Source of the DNA: DASRHK01 sp035650495
GTDB taxonomy: Bacteria > Pseudomonadota > Gammaproteobacteria > Nevskiales > Nevskiaceae
NCBI GenBank assembly: GCA_035650495.1
Contig: DASRHK010000027.1
Span: 1-64,000, forward strand
Length of the DNA: 64,000 nucleotides
Direction of reading: 5' to 3'
Both the position numbers and the translations under genes were made by a program. Below are positions 7,979-18,105 of this stretch, piece by piece. The stretch's first letter is position 1, and each line of letters opens with the position of its first letter. The notes beneath the pieces were generated by a model that was given only the letters and a program-made list of their open reading frames with translations, had not been told where the DNA came from and did not search any database.

Positions 7979-8848
7979 CTACGGAGTCTCTGGTAGCAAG
8001 GTCAACAACGCCCGCGCTGCCGCGGAGAGCGTACGTCGCTCATGCCACACCGCGCCGAGCTCGCGCTGCACTGACAGTTCAGGGATCGCGATCGCTCGCA
8101 ACGAGCGGTCGAGCATCGAGCGGGGCAGCACGCTCCAGCCGAGGCCGATGGCGACGAGCATCTTCAGCGTCTCGAGATAATTCGTCGCGAGCCGTACACG
8201 CGGTGCGATACCGTGCTTCTGCAGCGCGGCACGTACGATGCGGTGCGTGTAGGTCGCCTCGTCGGGCAGCACGGCCGGGAATTCGGCGATCTGCTTCAGC
8301 GTGACGCGCCGGCGCCGCGCGAGCGGATGATTCGGCGCGACGACGACGGCGAGCGGATCGGGCCACACGCGGCGCGATTCCAGGTTCGGCAGCGGCTGGC
8401 TGGGCAGCGTCACCACGCCGAGCTCGAGCTTGCCGGCGATCACCTGCTGGCAGGCGACTTCCGAATCCATGAAATGGATGTCGAGATCGACGTCCGGGAA
8501 TTTCTGCACGAAGACGCGCAGCACCGGTGGCAGGCGATGCAAGCCGATGTGGTGGCTGGTGCCGATCGACAACCTGCCGCCGACCTTGCCGCCGAGATGG
8601 GTGAGCGCGCGCCGCCCGTCTTCGATGTCCTGCAGCACGCGCTTGGCGTAGGGCAGCAACGCGCGGCCGGCATCGGTCAGGCCGATCCTGCGGCCGACGC
8701 GGTCGAACAGCGACGCGCGCAGCTGTTGTTCCAGCGCGGCGATGCGCTTGCTGATCGCAGGCTGCGACAGGTGCAGCGTCGCGCCGGCCTTCGAGAACGA
8801 GCCGGATTCCGCGACCTCGACGAAGGCGGCCAGCGCCTGGGTGTCCAT
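7979..8848 (-). CDS. LysR-family transcriptional regulator, divergent from leuC
   Basis: A 289-residue LysR-type regulator. The N-terminal winged helix-turn-helix (AFVEVAESGSFSKAGATLHLSQPAISKRI, described from residue 8 to about 36, then LEQQL and FDRVGRRIGLTDAG) is canonical. The rest is the two-lobed effector-binding domain. It is transcribed away from leuCDB with 98 bases between the starts, the classical layout for a LysR protein controlling the neighbouring operon and itself. An inverted repeat sits in that gap. By position the regulator may respond to a leucine-pathway intermediate, but neither ligand nor target is shown by the sequence. Confidence 0.92.
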   Translation of the reverse strand: MDTQALAAFVEVAESGSFSKAGATLHLSQPAISKRIAALEQQLRASLFDRVGRRIGLTDAGRALLPYAKRVLQDIEDGRRALTHLGGKVGGRLSIGTSHHIGLHRLPPVLRVFVQKFPDVDLDIHFMDSEVACQQVIAGKLELGVVTLPSQPLPNLESRRVWPDPLAVVVAPNHPLARRRRVTLKQIAEFPAVLPDEATYTHRIVRAALQKHGIAPRVRLATNYLETLKMLVAIGLGWSVLPRSMLDRSLRAIAIPELSVQRELGAVWHERRTLSAAARALLTLLPETP

Positions 8849-8866
8849 TCCGGCATTCTAAATGGG

Positions 8867-8892
8867 AATGAATCAGATAAAAACGATTCATT
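8867..8892. promoter_or_regulatory. palindromic operator candidate between LysR gene and leuC
   Basis: The perfect inverted repeat AATGAATC (8867-8874) and GATTCATT (8885-8892) is separated by an A-rich 10-base spacer. It resembles LysR-type recognition boxes (ATC-N10-GAT core) and lies directly upstream of the putative leuC -35. Confidence 0.62.
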
Positions 8893-8920
8893 GGAGTTAT
8901 TGACGCCCCGGGCCTATCCT
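8891..8920 (+). promoter_or_regulatory. putative leuC promoter
   Basis: TTGGAG at 8891-8896 and TATCCT at 8915-8920 are 18 bases apart. They lie just downstream of the palindrome, the usual position for a LysR-activated promoter. Confidence 0.42.
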
Positions 8921-8946
8921 GCGCGCCTCGAACGGGCTCGAAGCAC

Positions 8947-10350
8947 ATGACACGTACGCTCTACGACAAGCTCTGGGACGCGCACAAGGTTCGCGACAAC
9001 GGCGACGGCACGGCGCTGATCTACATCGATCGGCATCTCGTCCACGAGGTCACCAGCCCGCAGGCGTTCGACGGCCTGCGTCTCGCCGGCCGCAAGCCGT
9101 GGCGCATCGACGCCAATCTCGCGGTCGCCGACCACAACGTGCCGACCACCGATCGCAGCCGCGGCATCGCCGACCCGATCTCGCGCACGCAGGTCGACGC
9201 GCTCGATTCGAACTGCGCCGAGTTCGGCATCACCGAATTCCGCATGAGCGACCTGCGGCAAGGCATCGTGCACGTGATCGGCCCGGAGCAGGGCGCGACG
9301 CTGCCCGGCATGACGGTCGTGTGCGGCGATTCGCACACGTCGACGCACGGCGCGTTCGGCGCATTGGCGTTCGGCATCGGCACCAGCGAAGTCGAGCACA
9401 CGCTGGCGACGCAGTGCCTGGTGCTGAAAAAGTCGAAGAACATGCGCGTCGTGGTGCGTGGCAACGTCGGTCGCGGCGTCACCGCAAAGGACATCGTGCT
9501 CGCGATCATCGGCCGCATCGGCACCGCGGGCGGCACCGGCCACACGATCGAGTTCGCCGGCGAGGCGATCGAGCGGCTGTCGATGGAAGGCCGCATGACC
9601 ATCTGCAACATGGCGATCGAGGCTGGCGCGCGCGCAGGCTTGATCGCGGTCGACGACAAGACGATCGAGTACGTGAAGGGTCGGCCGTTCGCGCCGAAGG
9701 GTGATCTCTTCGATCGCGCCGTCACTGCGTGGCGCGATCTGCGCTCCGACCCGGGCGCGAAGTTCGATCGCGAAATCGTGATCGATGCGGGCGACATCCA
9801 GCCGCAAGTCACCTGGGGCACGTCGCCGGAGATGGTCGTGCCCGTCGACGCGCGCGTGCCCGATCCGTCGAAGGAATCCGATCCCGTGCGCCGCGATGGC
9901 TTGCAGCGCGCGCTGGACTACATGGGGTTGCGCGCGAACACGCCGATGGTCGACATCGGCGTCGACAAGATCTTCATCGGCTCGTGCACCAATTCGCGTA
10001 TCGAGGATCTGCGCGCGGCGGCCGCGATCGTGAAGGGTCGCAAGCGCGCGCCGAGCGTGAAGCTTGCGCTGGTCGTTCCGGGCTCGGGTCTCGTCAAGCA
10101 ACAAGCGGAGAAGGAAGGCCTCGATCGCGTGTTCCTCGATGCCGGCTTCGAGTGGCGCGAGCCCGGCTGCTCGATGTGTCTCGCGATGAACGCCGATCGT
10201 CTCGAGCCCGGCGAGCGGTGCGCGTCGACGAGCAATCGAAATTTCGAGGGCCGGCAGGGGCAGGGCGGCCGCACGCACCTCGTCAGCCCGGAGATGGCCG
10301 CTGCTGCGGCGATCGCCGGTCACTTCGTCGACGTGAGGAGCTGGCAGTGA
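8947..10350 (+). CDS. leuC: 3-isopropylmalate dehydratase large subunit
   Basis: Large subunit of isopropylmalate isomerase, which converts 2- to 3-isopropylmalate in leucine synthesis and works as a heterodimer with LeuD. The 467-residue length is standard. The three 4Fe-4S ligands are visible as Cys347 in GSCTNSR and Cys408/Cys411 in GCSMC, matching the aconitase-family spacing. Other family blocks are GDSHTSTHGAFG and TNRNFEGRQG-like (SNRNFEGRQG). The ATG at 8947 follows the putative regulated promoter. The TGA overlaps the GTG of leuD. Confidence 0.98.
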   Translation: MTRTLYDKLWDAHKVRDNGDGTALIYIDRHLVHEVTSPQAFDGLRLAGRKPWRIDANLAVADHNVPTTDRSRGIADPISRTQVDALDSNCAEFGITEFRMSDLRQGIVHVIGPEQGATLPGMTVVCGDSHTSTHGAFGALAFGIGTSEVEHTLATQCLVLKKSKNMRVVVRGNVGRGVTAKDIVLAIIGRIGTAGGTGHTIEFAGEAIERLSMEGRMTICNMAIEAGARAGLIAVDDKTIEYVKGRPFAPKGDLFDRAVTAWRDLRSDPGAKFDREIVIDAGDIQPQVTWGTSPEMVVPVDARVPDPSKESDPVRRDGLQRALDYMGLRANTPMVDIGVDKIFIGSCTNSRIEDLRAAAAIVKGRKRAPSVKLALVVPGSGLVKQQAEKEGLDRVFLDAGFEWREPGCSMCLAMNADRLEPGERCASTSNRNFEGRQGQGGRTHLVSPEMAAAAAIAGHFVDVRSWQ

Positions 10351-10997
10351 AGGCGTTCAAGAACATCACCGAGATCGCGGCGCCGCTCGATCGGCCCAAC
10401 GTCGACACCGACGCGATCATCCCCAAGCAGTACCTGAAGTCGATCCGCCGCACCGGCTACGGCGATTTCCTGTTCGACGACTGGCGTTACCTCGATCGTG
10501 GCGACCTCGACACGCCGATCGCGTCGCGACGCGTCAACGACCAGTTCGTACTGAATCGGGCGCGTTATCGCGGCGCGCAGATCCTGCTCGCGCGCGAGAA
10601 CTTCGGCTGCGGCTCATCGCGCGAGCACGCGGTGTGGGCGCTCGACGACTTCGGCATCCGCGCGGTGATCGCGCCGAGCTACGCCGACATCTTCTTCTCG
10701 AACAGCTTCAAGAACGGCTTGCTGCCGATCGTGCTGCCGACCGAGCAAGTCGATCGACTGATCAAGGAATGCGAGTCGACGCCCGGTTATCGACTGACGA
10801 TCGATCTGCCGGCGCAGGCAGTCATCACGCCGGCTGGCGAGCGCTTCCATTTCGAGATCGACGGCTTCCGCAAGCACTGCCTGATCGAAGGTCTCGACGA
10901 GATCGGCCTCACCTTGCAGCACGCGGACGATATCCGCGCGTACGAGCAGCGTCGCAAGAACGAAGCGCCATGGCTGTTCGCGAGCGCGACGCGATGA
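10347..10997 (+). CDS. leuD: 3-isopropylmalate dehydratase small subunit
   Basis: Swivel-domain subunit (216 residues) that completes the LeuC active site. Family blocks: the N-terminal NVDTDAIIPKQYLK, the substrate-recognition NFGCGSSREHA and the FKNGLLPIVL segment. The GTG start lies in a GTGA overlap with leuC, and no other start before the conserved N-terminus fits. The TGA overlaps the ATG of leuB, so leuC, leuD and leuB are translated as a coupled unit. Confidence 0.97.
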   Translation: MKAFKNITEIAAPLDRPNVDTDAIIPKQYLKSIRRTGYGDFLFDDWRYLDRGDLDTPIASRRVNDQFVLNRARYRGAQILLARENFGCGSSREHAVWALDDFGIRAVIAPSYADIFFSNSFKNGLLPIVLPTEQVDRLIKECESTPGYRLTIDLPAQAVITPAGERFHFEIDGFRKHCLIEGLDEIGLTLQHADDIRAYEQRRKNEAPWLFASATR

Positions 10998-12063
10998 GCG
11001 CGAGCATCCTCATCCTGCCGGGCGACGGCATCGGCCCGGAGATCATGGCGGAGGCCGAGCGCGTGCTCGTCGCGTTGCGCGATCGTCACGGCCTCAACGC
11101 AAGCTGGGAGCGCGCGCTGATCGGCGGCGCCGCCTACGACGCCACCGGCGAGCCGCTGCCGAAGGAAACGCTGGACAAGGCGCGCGCCGCGGACGCGGTG
11201 TTGCTCGCCGCGGTCGGTGGACCGAAGTACGACCTGGCGCCGCGCGACAAGCGGCCGGAGCGCGGCCTGCTCGCGATCCGTGCGGGCATGGGCCTGTACG
11301 CGAACCTGCGTCCGGCGATCCTCTACAAGGAGCTGGCGAACGCATCGTCCCTGAAGCCCGAGCTCGTTGCCGATCTCGACATCCTCATCGTGCGCGAGCT
11401 CACCGGCGGCATCTATTTCGGGCAGCCGCGCGGCATCCGCGAGGAGAAGGGACAGCGCGTCGGCTTCAACACCGAGGTGTATTCCGAAGCGGAGATCGAG
11501 CGGATCGCGCGGACCGGATTCCAGGCCGCGCGCTTGCGCAGCAAGAAGCTGTGCTCGGTCGACAAGCACAACGTGCTCGAATCCTCCGAGCTGTGGCGCG
11601 AAGTCGTCATCCGCGTCGGCAAGGAATTCCCCGATGTCGTGCTCTCGCATCTCTATGTCGACAACGCGGCGATGCAGCTGGTGCGCGCGCCGAAGCAGTT
11701 CGACGTGATCGTCACCTCGAACATGTTCGGCGACATCCTCTCCGACATCGCCGCGCAGCTCACCGGCTCGATCGGCATGCTGCCGTCGGCGTCACTGAAC
11801 GAAAAATCCCAGGGGCTTTACGAGCCGATCCACGGCTCGGCGCCCGACATCGCCGGCAAGGGCGTGGCGAATCCGCTCGCGACGATCCTGTCGGTCGCGA
11901 TGCTGCTGCGGCATTCGTTGAAACGCAGCGATCTCGCCGACAAGGTCGAGCGCGCGGTGCAGCGCGTCCTCGCAAAAGGGTTGCGCACCGGCGACATCGC
12001 TGGCGCGGGCGAACAGAAAGTCGGCACGAAGGAAATGGGTGAAGCGGTGGTCAAGGAACTCTC

Positions 12064-12067
<4 letters not shown>
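10994..12067 (+). CDS. leuB: 3-isopropylmalate dehydrogenase
   Basis: NAD-dependent oxidative decarboxylation of 3-isopropylmalate to 2-oxoisocaproate. The 357-residue protein shows the nucleotide-binding start LILPGDGIGPEI, the substrate block RAGMGLYANLRP, IVRELTGGIYFG, the catalytic Lys/Asp region and the NMFGDILSDIAAQLTGSIG signature, then EPIHGSAPDIAGKG. The start overlaps leuD (ATGA) and the stop overlaps asd (ATGA). Confidence 0.98.
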
Positions 12068-13092
<1,025 letters not shown>

Positions 13093-13119
13093 CGCCCTCC
13101 GGCGCGGCCCGGAAAAAAG

Positions 13120-13148
13120 TGCAATAGGACGCGCAGATAGGGTATAAA
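13120..13148 (+). promoter_or_regulatory. possible fimV promoter
   Basis: TATAAA at 13143-13148 lies in the 128-base gap between asd and fimV. The hexamer 17 bases upstream (TGCAAT) is weak. This is the only AT-rich stretch in the gap, and transcription would start about 65 bases before the ATG. Confidence 0.4.
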
Positions 13149-13220
13149 GCTCTTGTCCAAGGGGGCACGCGCACGCATCCTGAAAACGCGCGGCGAACGG
13201 ACGGAGGGCTGATAAGGGAT

Positions 13221-15455
13221 ATGCGCAGAAAACTCGCTTGGCTCGCTGCAATCGCCTGCGTCGCATGGCTGGTGCCGGCCTGGGCCCTGAGCCTCGGCGG
13301 CATCCGCGTCCACTCACGGCTGAATCAGCCGCTGACCGCGTCGATCCCGATCTATGCCGGCACCGGCGAGGTGGTCGACGAGAACGTCAAGGTCCGCATC
13401 GCGCCCAACGAGGATTTCGCTCGCGCCGGGCTCGAGCGGCTGGATTTCCTGTCCGACCTCACGTTCACCGTCGAGCCGGATCGCGTCGTGATCACGAGCC
13501 GGCGCTCGGTGCGCGAGCCGGTGATCGACCTGCTGCTCGAGGTCAAGTGGTCGGGTGGCCGCCTGCTGCGGCAGTACACGATGCTGCTCGATCCCGAAGG
13601 CGTCGGCGCTGCGCCGCAGCCGCTCGAGCCTTCGCGCTACGCAGTCACACCCACGCCGGAAACTGCGGGCCAGGCTGCCAGCCGCAGCGCAGGCGGCAAC
13701 GTCGGCGGAACCCGTCCTCGCAGCAATGTGCTCCCCGCCGAAACCCCGCCGCTGACCGCAACGCCTTCGCGTCGCGCACCGGTCGCCGTGCCGGAGAGCG
13801 GTGGCGCTGAGAGCGCGGCACCCAAGCAGCTTCCGCGCACCTACGGTCCCGTGCGCCCGAACGAAACGCCCTGGAGCGTCGCCACCAAGCTCAAGCCCGA
13901 TGATTCCGTGACCACCGAGCAGGTGGTCATCGCGCTGTTCCAGTGGAACCCCACCGCGTTCGGCGGCAATCTCTCGACCTTCAAGCCCGGCGCCACGCTG
14001 CGCGTGCCCGATGCAGAGGTGATGCGTCGCGTCGATCCGCAGATCGCCAAGTCGCGTATCGAGGAAGCGCGCGCGAAGTCCGGCGCGCCCGAAGCGGCGC
14101 AGCCCAAGGCGCCCGCTGCGCCCCAGACGCCGCCCGCGATTCCCGCGGCCCCGCCGAAAGCCGAAGCACCGCCGGCTCCGAAGGCCGAAGCGCCGGTCGA
14201 GACCGCCCCGGCCGCAGCGCCGACGACTGCCGAGCCCGCAGCGCCCACGACTTCCACGCCCGCGCCGGCGGCGGAACAGCCGGCCGCGACGCCACCGCCT
14301 GCGGAGACCGCTGCGCCTGCGCAGGAAGCGCCGCCGCCAGCGGCTGCACCTGCGCCGGCTCCCGAAAGCAAAGAGGGCATGGGTTGGCTCGTGCCCGCAG
14401 TGATCGCGATCGCGGTGCTGTTCTTCGCGATCCTGGTCTGGCGCCTCATGCGCCGGCCGAAGTCGCCCGGCGATGATTTCGCGATGGACAACAGCGCCAC
14501 GCTGACGTCCACGCCGTCGGCACGTCCCGCTCCGGCGGCCGCGCGGGCGGTAGTGGTGGAAGAGCCGCCGCCGGCCGAGCCCGAGCCGGTGATCGAGCGC
14601 GCGACCATCATGCCGGAGCCTGAGATTCCGGAGCCCCCGCAGCGCGTCGCGACGCCACCGCCGGTTGCGTCACCCCCGCCGGCCGCAGCGCCCGCCGCGA
14701 AGCCGAGCATGGCCTCGTTCTCCGACACGGCGCTGACCGATACGCGCCAGATCGATCTCGAGGGCGGTGACGCCCTCGCGGAAGCCGATTTCCATCTCGC
14801 GTACGGTTTGTACGACGAAGCCATCCTGCTCCTGACGCAGGCGCTCACGCGCGACCCGAATCGCACCGATGTGCGCACGAAGCTCGCCGAAGCCTATTTC
14901 TCGGCGAATCGCGGCCAGGAATTCCTCGAGACGTCGCGCGCCCTCAAAGGTCAGCTCGACGCCGCCGGCTGGGAAAAGATCGCCGTGCTGGGCCGTCAGC
15001 TGTTCCCGAATGAAGCGCTGTTCGGCGGCTCGGGCAAGGCGCAGCCGGCGCCGTCCGGCGAAGCTGCGACCGCGCCGCGCGCACCGAACAACACGATCCC
15101 GTTCGACGTGTCCGCGGCGCCGAAGCCCGCTGCGCCGCCGTCGGCCGCGAAGCCGGCGGAGAGCGCATCGATCCCGTTCGAGCTCGGGTCGCTCGATCTC
15201 GACACGCCGCTCGAAGCGTCGTCGACGCAGCCGACGGCGACGTCGGCCGAAGGCCTCGACCTCGAGAGCCACATCAGCATCGACGAGAGCGGCATGGGCG
15301 GCGACGAGTCGTCGACCAAGCTCGATCTCGCGCGCGCCTACATCGATCTCGGCGACAACGACATGGCGCGCGGCCTGCTGTCGGAAGTGATCCAGCAGGG
15401 CACGGGCGAGCAGAAGGCGGCGGCCGAAGAGCTGATGCGGAAGCTGCCCGCGTAA
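13221..15455 (+). CDS. fimV: FimV/TspA-family peptidoglycan-binding and polar hub protein
   Basis: A 744-residue inner-membrane protein. In Pseudomonas FimV organises the cell pole and supports type IV pilus secretin assembly, twitching and cAMP signalling. Order of parts: signal peptide ending in PAWA; the conserved FimV N-terminal block from LSLGGIRVHSRLNQPL to about residue 130; a LysM-like segment around 210-270 (PNETPWSVATKL to PGATLRVP); a Pro/Ala-rich linker; one membrane helix near 387-409; a cytoplasmic TPR stretch near 520-580; and the C-terminal FimV domain (LDLARAYIDLGDNDMARGLL, about 710-744). It is shorter than P. aeruginosa FimV because of a shorter cytoplasmic part. Confidence 0.93.
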   Translation: MRRKLAWLAAIACVAWLVPAWALSLGGIRVHSRLNQPLTASIPIYAGTGEVVDENVKVRIAPNEDFARAGLERLDFLSDLTFTVEPDRVVITSRRSVREPVIDLLLEVKWSGGRLLRQYTMLLDPEGVGAAPQPLEPSRYAVTPTPETAGQAASRSAGGNVGGTRPRSNVLPAETPPLTATPSRRAPVAVPESGGAESAAPKQLPRTYGPVRPNETPWSVATKLKPDDSVTTEQVVIALFQWNPTAFGGNLSTFKPGATLRVPDAEVMRRVDPQIAKSRIEEARAKSGAPEAAQPKAPAAPQTPPAIPAAPPKAEAPPAPKAEAPVETAPAAAPTTAEPAAPTTSTPAPAAEQPAATPPPAETAAPAQEAPPPAAAPAPAPESKEGMGWLVPAVIAIAVLFFAILVWRLMRRPKSPGDDFAMDNSATLTSTPSARPAPAAARAVVVEEPPPAEPEPVIERATIMPEPEIPEPPQRVATPPPVASPPPAAAPAAKPSMASFSDTALTDTRQIDLEGGDALAEADFHLAYGLYDEAILLLTQALTRDPNRTDVRTKLAEAYFSANRGQEFLETSRALKGQLDAAGWEKIAVLGRQLFPNEALFGGSGKAQPAPSGEAATAPRAPNNTIPFDVSAAPKPAAPPSAAKPAESASIPFELGSLDLDTPLEASSTQPTATSAEGLDLESHISIDESGMGGDESSTKLDLARAYIDLGDNDMARGLLSEVIQQGTGEQKAAAEELMRKLPA

Positions 15456-15473
15456 GCGGGCCGCACGCTCGCC

Positions 15474-16253
15474 ATCGCACGCTGGGTCGCCGGCGTCGAG
15501 TATCTCGGCGGCGCTTACGCCGGCTGGCAGGCGCAAGGCGGGCCGCCGAGCGTGCAGGCGCAGCTCGAGGCGGCGCTCTCCAAAGTCGCCGACCATCCGG
15601 TCGCAGTCACGGCCGCCGGCCGCACCGATGCCGGCGTGCACGCGCTCCAGCAGGTGATCCACTTCGACACGGCTGCGCAGCGCAGCGCATATTCGTGGCT
15701 GCTCGGTAGCAACACCAACCTGCCGCACGACGTCAGCGTCCGTTGGATCCAGCCGATCGCCGATCGATTCCACGCGCGCTTCTCGGCGGTGCGGCGCAGC
15801 TACCGCTACGTGATCCACAACCATCGCGCGCGATCGGCGCTGGTCGGTGGCCGCGCTGGCTGGTGGCCGGTGTCGCTCGAAGCCGCCGCGATGCATGAAG
15901 CAGCGCAAGCGCTGATCGGCGAGCACGACTTCTCCGCGTTCCGCGATTCGCAGTGCCAATCGACCACGCCGATGCGCCGGCTCGATCGCATCGAAGTCAC
16001 GCGCAAAGGCGAGTTCATCGTGGTCGACGTCACCGGCAACGCGTTCCTGCATCACATGGTGCGCAACATCACCGGCGTGCTCGCGGAGATCGGGCAGGGG
16101 CGCCGGCCGGTCGCGTGGGCGCGCGACGTGCTCGCGAGCCGCGATCGCACGCAAGGCGGCATGACCGTGCCTGCGTGCGGTCTTTATTTCGTCGGGCCCG
16201 AGTATCCGGCAGAATTCGCGGTCCCATCGCCGCCGCTGCCGCACTTTCCGTGA
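15474..16253 (+). CDS. truA: tRNA pseudouridine(38-40) synthase with no canonical start codon
   Basis: Modifies U38-U40 in the anticodon arm of many tRNAs. The catalytic motif GRTDAGVHA, with the nucleophilic Asp, is intact, as are the HFDT, FHARFSAVRRSYRY and FLHHMVRNITGVL blocks. The conserved N-terminus GVEYLGGAYAGWQAQG lies upstream of the first in-frame GTG (15552), so that GTG would truncate the fold. Between the fimV TAA (15453-15455, same frame) and 15552 there is no ATG, GTG, TTG or CTG. The best-placed codon is ATC at 15474, giving 259 residues, close to the family norm. A sequencing error (ATG read as ATC) is the alternative. The stop overlaps trpF (GTGA). Confidence 0.88.
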   Translation: MARWVAGVEYLGGAYAGWQAQGGPPSVQAQLEAALSKVADHPVAVTAAGRTDAGVHALQQVIHFDTAAQRSAYSWLLGSNTNLPHDVSVRWIQPIADRFHARFSAVRRSYRYVIHNHRARSALVGGRAGWWPVSLEAAAMHEAAQALIGEHDFSAFRDSQCQSTTPMRRLDRIEVTRKGEFIVVDVTGNAFLHHMVRNITGVLAEIGQGRRPVAWARDVLASRDRTQGGMTVPACGLYFVGPEYPAEFAVPSPPLPHFP

Positions 16254-16909
16254 GCGTTGCCCTTCTCGACCCGAGCTCCAATCGCACGCGCATCAAGTTC
16301 TGCGGCATGACGCGCGCGCAGGACCTCGCGGCTGCGCACCAGCTCGGCGTCGACGCCATCGGGCTCGTGCTCGTGCCGAAAAGTCCGCGCTACGTCGAGC
16401 CAGCCGCTGCCGCGCAGCTGCGCGCGACGACCAAGCTCACCGTCGTTGCGCTGTTCCAGGACTCCGATGCTGCATTCGTGCGTCACGCGACCGAAGAAGT
16501 GCGACCGGACCTGCTGCAGTTCCACGGCGACGAGAGCGAGCCGTTCTGCGCAAGCTTCGGCTTGCCGTATCTCAAGGCCGTGTCGATGCACGCGTCGCAG
16601 GACCTGTCGAAGCTCCGCGACTCGTTCGCATCCGCGGCGGGCCTGCTGCTCGACAGTCATCGTGCCGGCGGCCTCGGCGGCACGGGTCACGCATTCGACT
16701 GGAGCGCCGTTGCGCCCATCGACAAGCCGATCGTGCTCGCCGGCGGGTTGAACGCCGCGAACGTCGGCGAAGGCATCGCGCGGCTGCATCCGGCGGCGGT
16801 GGACGTGTCGAGCGGCATCGAAGAGAAGCCCGGCGTGAAGGATTCTGCGAAAATGCGCGACTTCGTTGAAGCGGTCCGCGCCGCGGACCGCGCCACGCAT
16901 CGCTCATGA
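16250..16909 (+). CDS. trpF: phosphoribosylanthranilate isomerase
   Basis: Amadori rearrangement of phosphoribosylanthranilate in tryptophan synthesis. The 219-residue TIM barrel has the catalytic Cys in IKFCGMTR, LQFHGDES, the general-acid Asp in LLLDSHRAGGLGGTG and the phosphate-binding VLAGGLNAANV with VDVSSGIEEKPGVKD. The start is a GTG in a GTGA overlap with truA. The stop overlaps the ATG of trpB. Confidence 0.97.
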   Translation: MSVALLDPSSNRTRIKFCGMTRAQDLAAAHQLGVDAIGLVLVPKSPRYVEPAAAAQLRATTKLTVVALFQDSDAAFVRHATEEVRPDLLQFHGDESEPFCASFGLPYLKAVSMHASQDLSKLRDSFASAAGLLLDSHRAGGLGGTGHAFDWSAVAPIDKPIVLAGGLNAANVGEGIARLHPAAVDVSSGIEEKPGVKDSAKMRDFVEAVRAADRATHRS

Positions 16910-18105
16910 AATACGACCTGCCTGACGCTCGCGGACATTTCGGCCCTTACGGCGGCCAGTTCGTGGCCGAGACGCTGATGGAGCCGCTGCGCGCGCTCGC
17001 GGACGCGTACGCACGGCTCAAGAACGATCCGAAGTTCATCGACGAGCTCGACAACGACCTGCGCCACTACGTCGGCCGGCCGTCGCCGCTGTATCACGCC
17101 GAGCGGCTGACCAGGAAGTGGGGCGGCGCGCAGATCTGGCTCAAGCGCGAAGACCTCAACCACACCGGCGCGCACAAGATCAACAACACGGTGGGTCAGG
17201 CGCTGCTCGCCAAGCACCTGGGCAAGACGCGCATCATCGCGGAGACCGGCGCCGGCCAGCATGGCGTCGCGAGCGCGACGATCGCGGCTCGCCTCGGCTT
17301 GAAGTGCGTCGTGTTCATGGGCGCCGACGACATCGAGCGGCAATCGCCCAACGTGTACCGGATGAAGCTGCTCGGCGCCGAAGTGCGGCCGGTGAAGAGC
17401 GGCACGCGCACGCTCAAGGACGCGATGAACGAAGCGCTGCGCGACTGGGTCACCAACGTCGACGACACGTTCTATGTGATCGGCACCGTCGCGGGCCCGC
17501 ATCCGTACCCGATGCTCGTGCGCGATTTCCAGTGCGTGATCGGTCGCGAGGTGATCGCGCAATCGCAGGCGCAGGTCGGAAGGCTTCCCGACGTGCTCGT
17601 CGCCTGCGTCGGCGGCGGCTCCAACGCGATCGGCCTGTTCCATCCGTTCATCGAGCACAAGCGCGTGCGCATGATCGGCGTGGAAGCGGGCGGCAAGGGC
17701 GTCGCGACGTCCGACCACGCGGCGCCGCTCTCGGCCGGCAAGCCGGGCGTGCTGCACGGTAATCGCACCTACATCATGGCGGACGAGAACGGACAGATCC
17801 TGCCCACGCACTCGATCTCCGCAGGCCTGGATTATCCCGGCGTCGGCCCCGAGCACTCCTGGCTCAAGGACATTCATCGCGTCGAGTACGTCGCGGTCAA
17901 CGACGACGAGGCACTCGCCGCGTTCCATGAGCTGACGCGCGTCGAAGGTATCCTCCCCGCGCTCGAGTCCGCGCACGCGATCGCGCACGCGAAAGTCATC
18001 GCGCCGAAGCTCACCAAGGATCAGATGATCGTCGTCAATCTCTCGGGGCGCGGCGACAAGGACATCTTCTCGATCGCCAAGCTCGAAGGAATCTCGCTCA
18101 CGTGA
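16906..18105 (+). CDS. trpB: tryptophan synthase beta subunit
   Basis: PLP-dependent condensation of indole with serine. The 399-residue protein contains the PLP lysine Lys91 in GAHKINN, the ETGAGQHGVA block, the phosphate-binding glycines in CVGGGSNAIG and the HSISAGLDYPGVGPEHS block. The ATG overlaps the trpF stop. Unusually the next gene is not trpA but a short DHFR-like reductase, which starts inside the trpB stop (GTGA). Confidence 0.98.
   Translation: MKYDLPDARGHFGPYGGQFVAETLMEPLRALADAYARLKNDPKFIDELDNDLRHYVGRPSPLYHAERLTRKWGGAQIWLKREDLNHTGAHKINNTVGQALLAKHLGKTRIIAETGAGQHGVASATIAARLGLKCVVFMGADDIERQSPNVYRMKLLGAEVRPVKSGTRTLKDAMNEALRDWVTNVDDTFYVIGTVAGPHPYPMLVRDFQCVIGREVIAQSQAQVGRLPDVLVACVGGGSNAIGLFHPFIEHKRVRMIGVEAGGKGVATSDHAAPLSAGKPGVLHGNRTYIMADENGQILPTHSISAGLDYPGVGPEHSWLKDIHRVEYVAVNDDEALAAFHELTRVEGILPALESAHAIAHAKVIAPKLTKDQMIVVNLSGRGDKDIFSIAKLEGISLT

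Noticed and set aside
13221..16253. fimV and truA as one fused gene, because they share a frame.
   Set aside because: A TAA at 15453-15455 separates them, FimV ends with its normal C-terminal domain, and TruA is an independent family. Kept only as a note under the truA start-codon finding.
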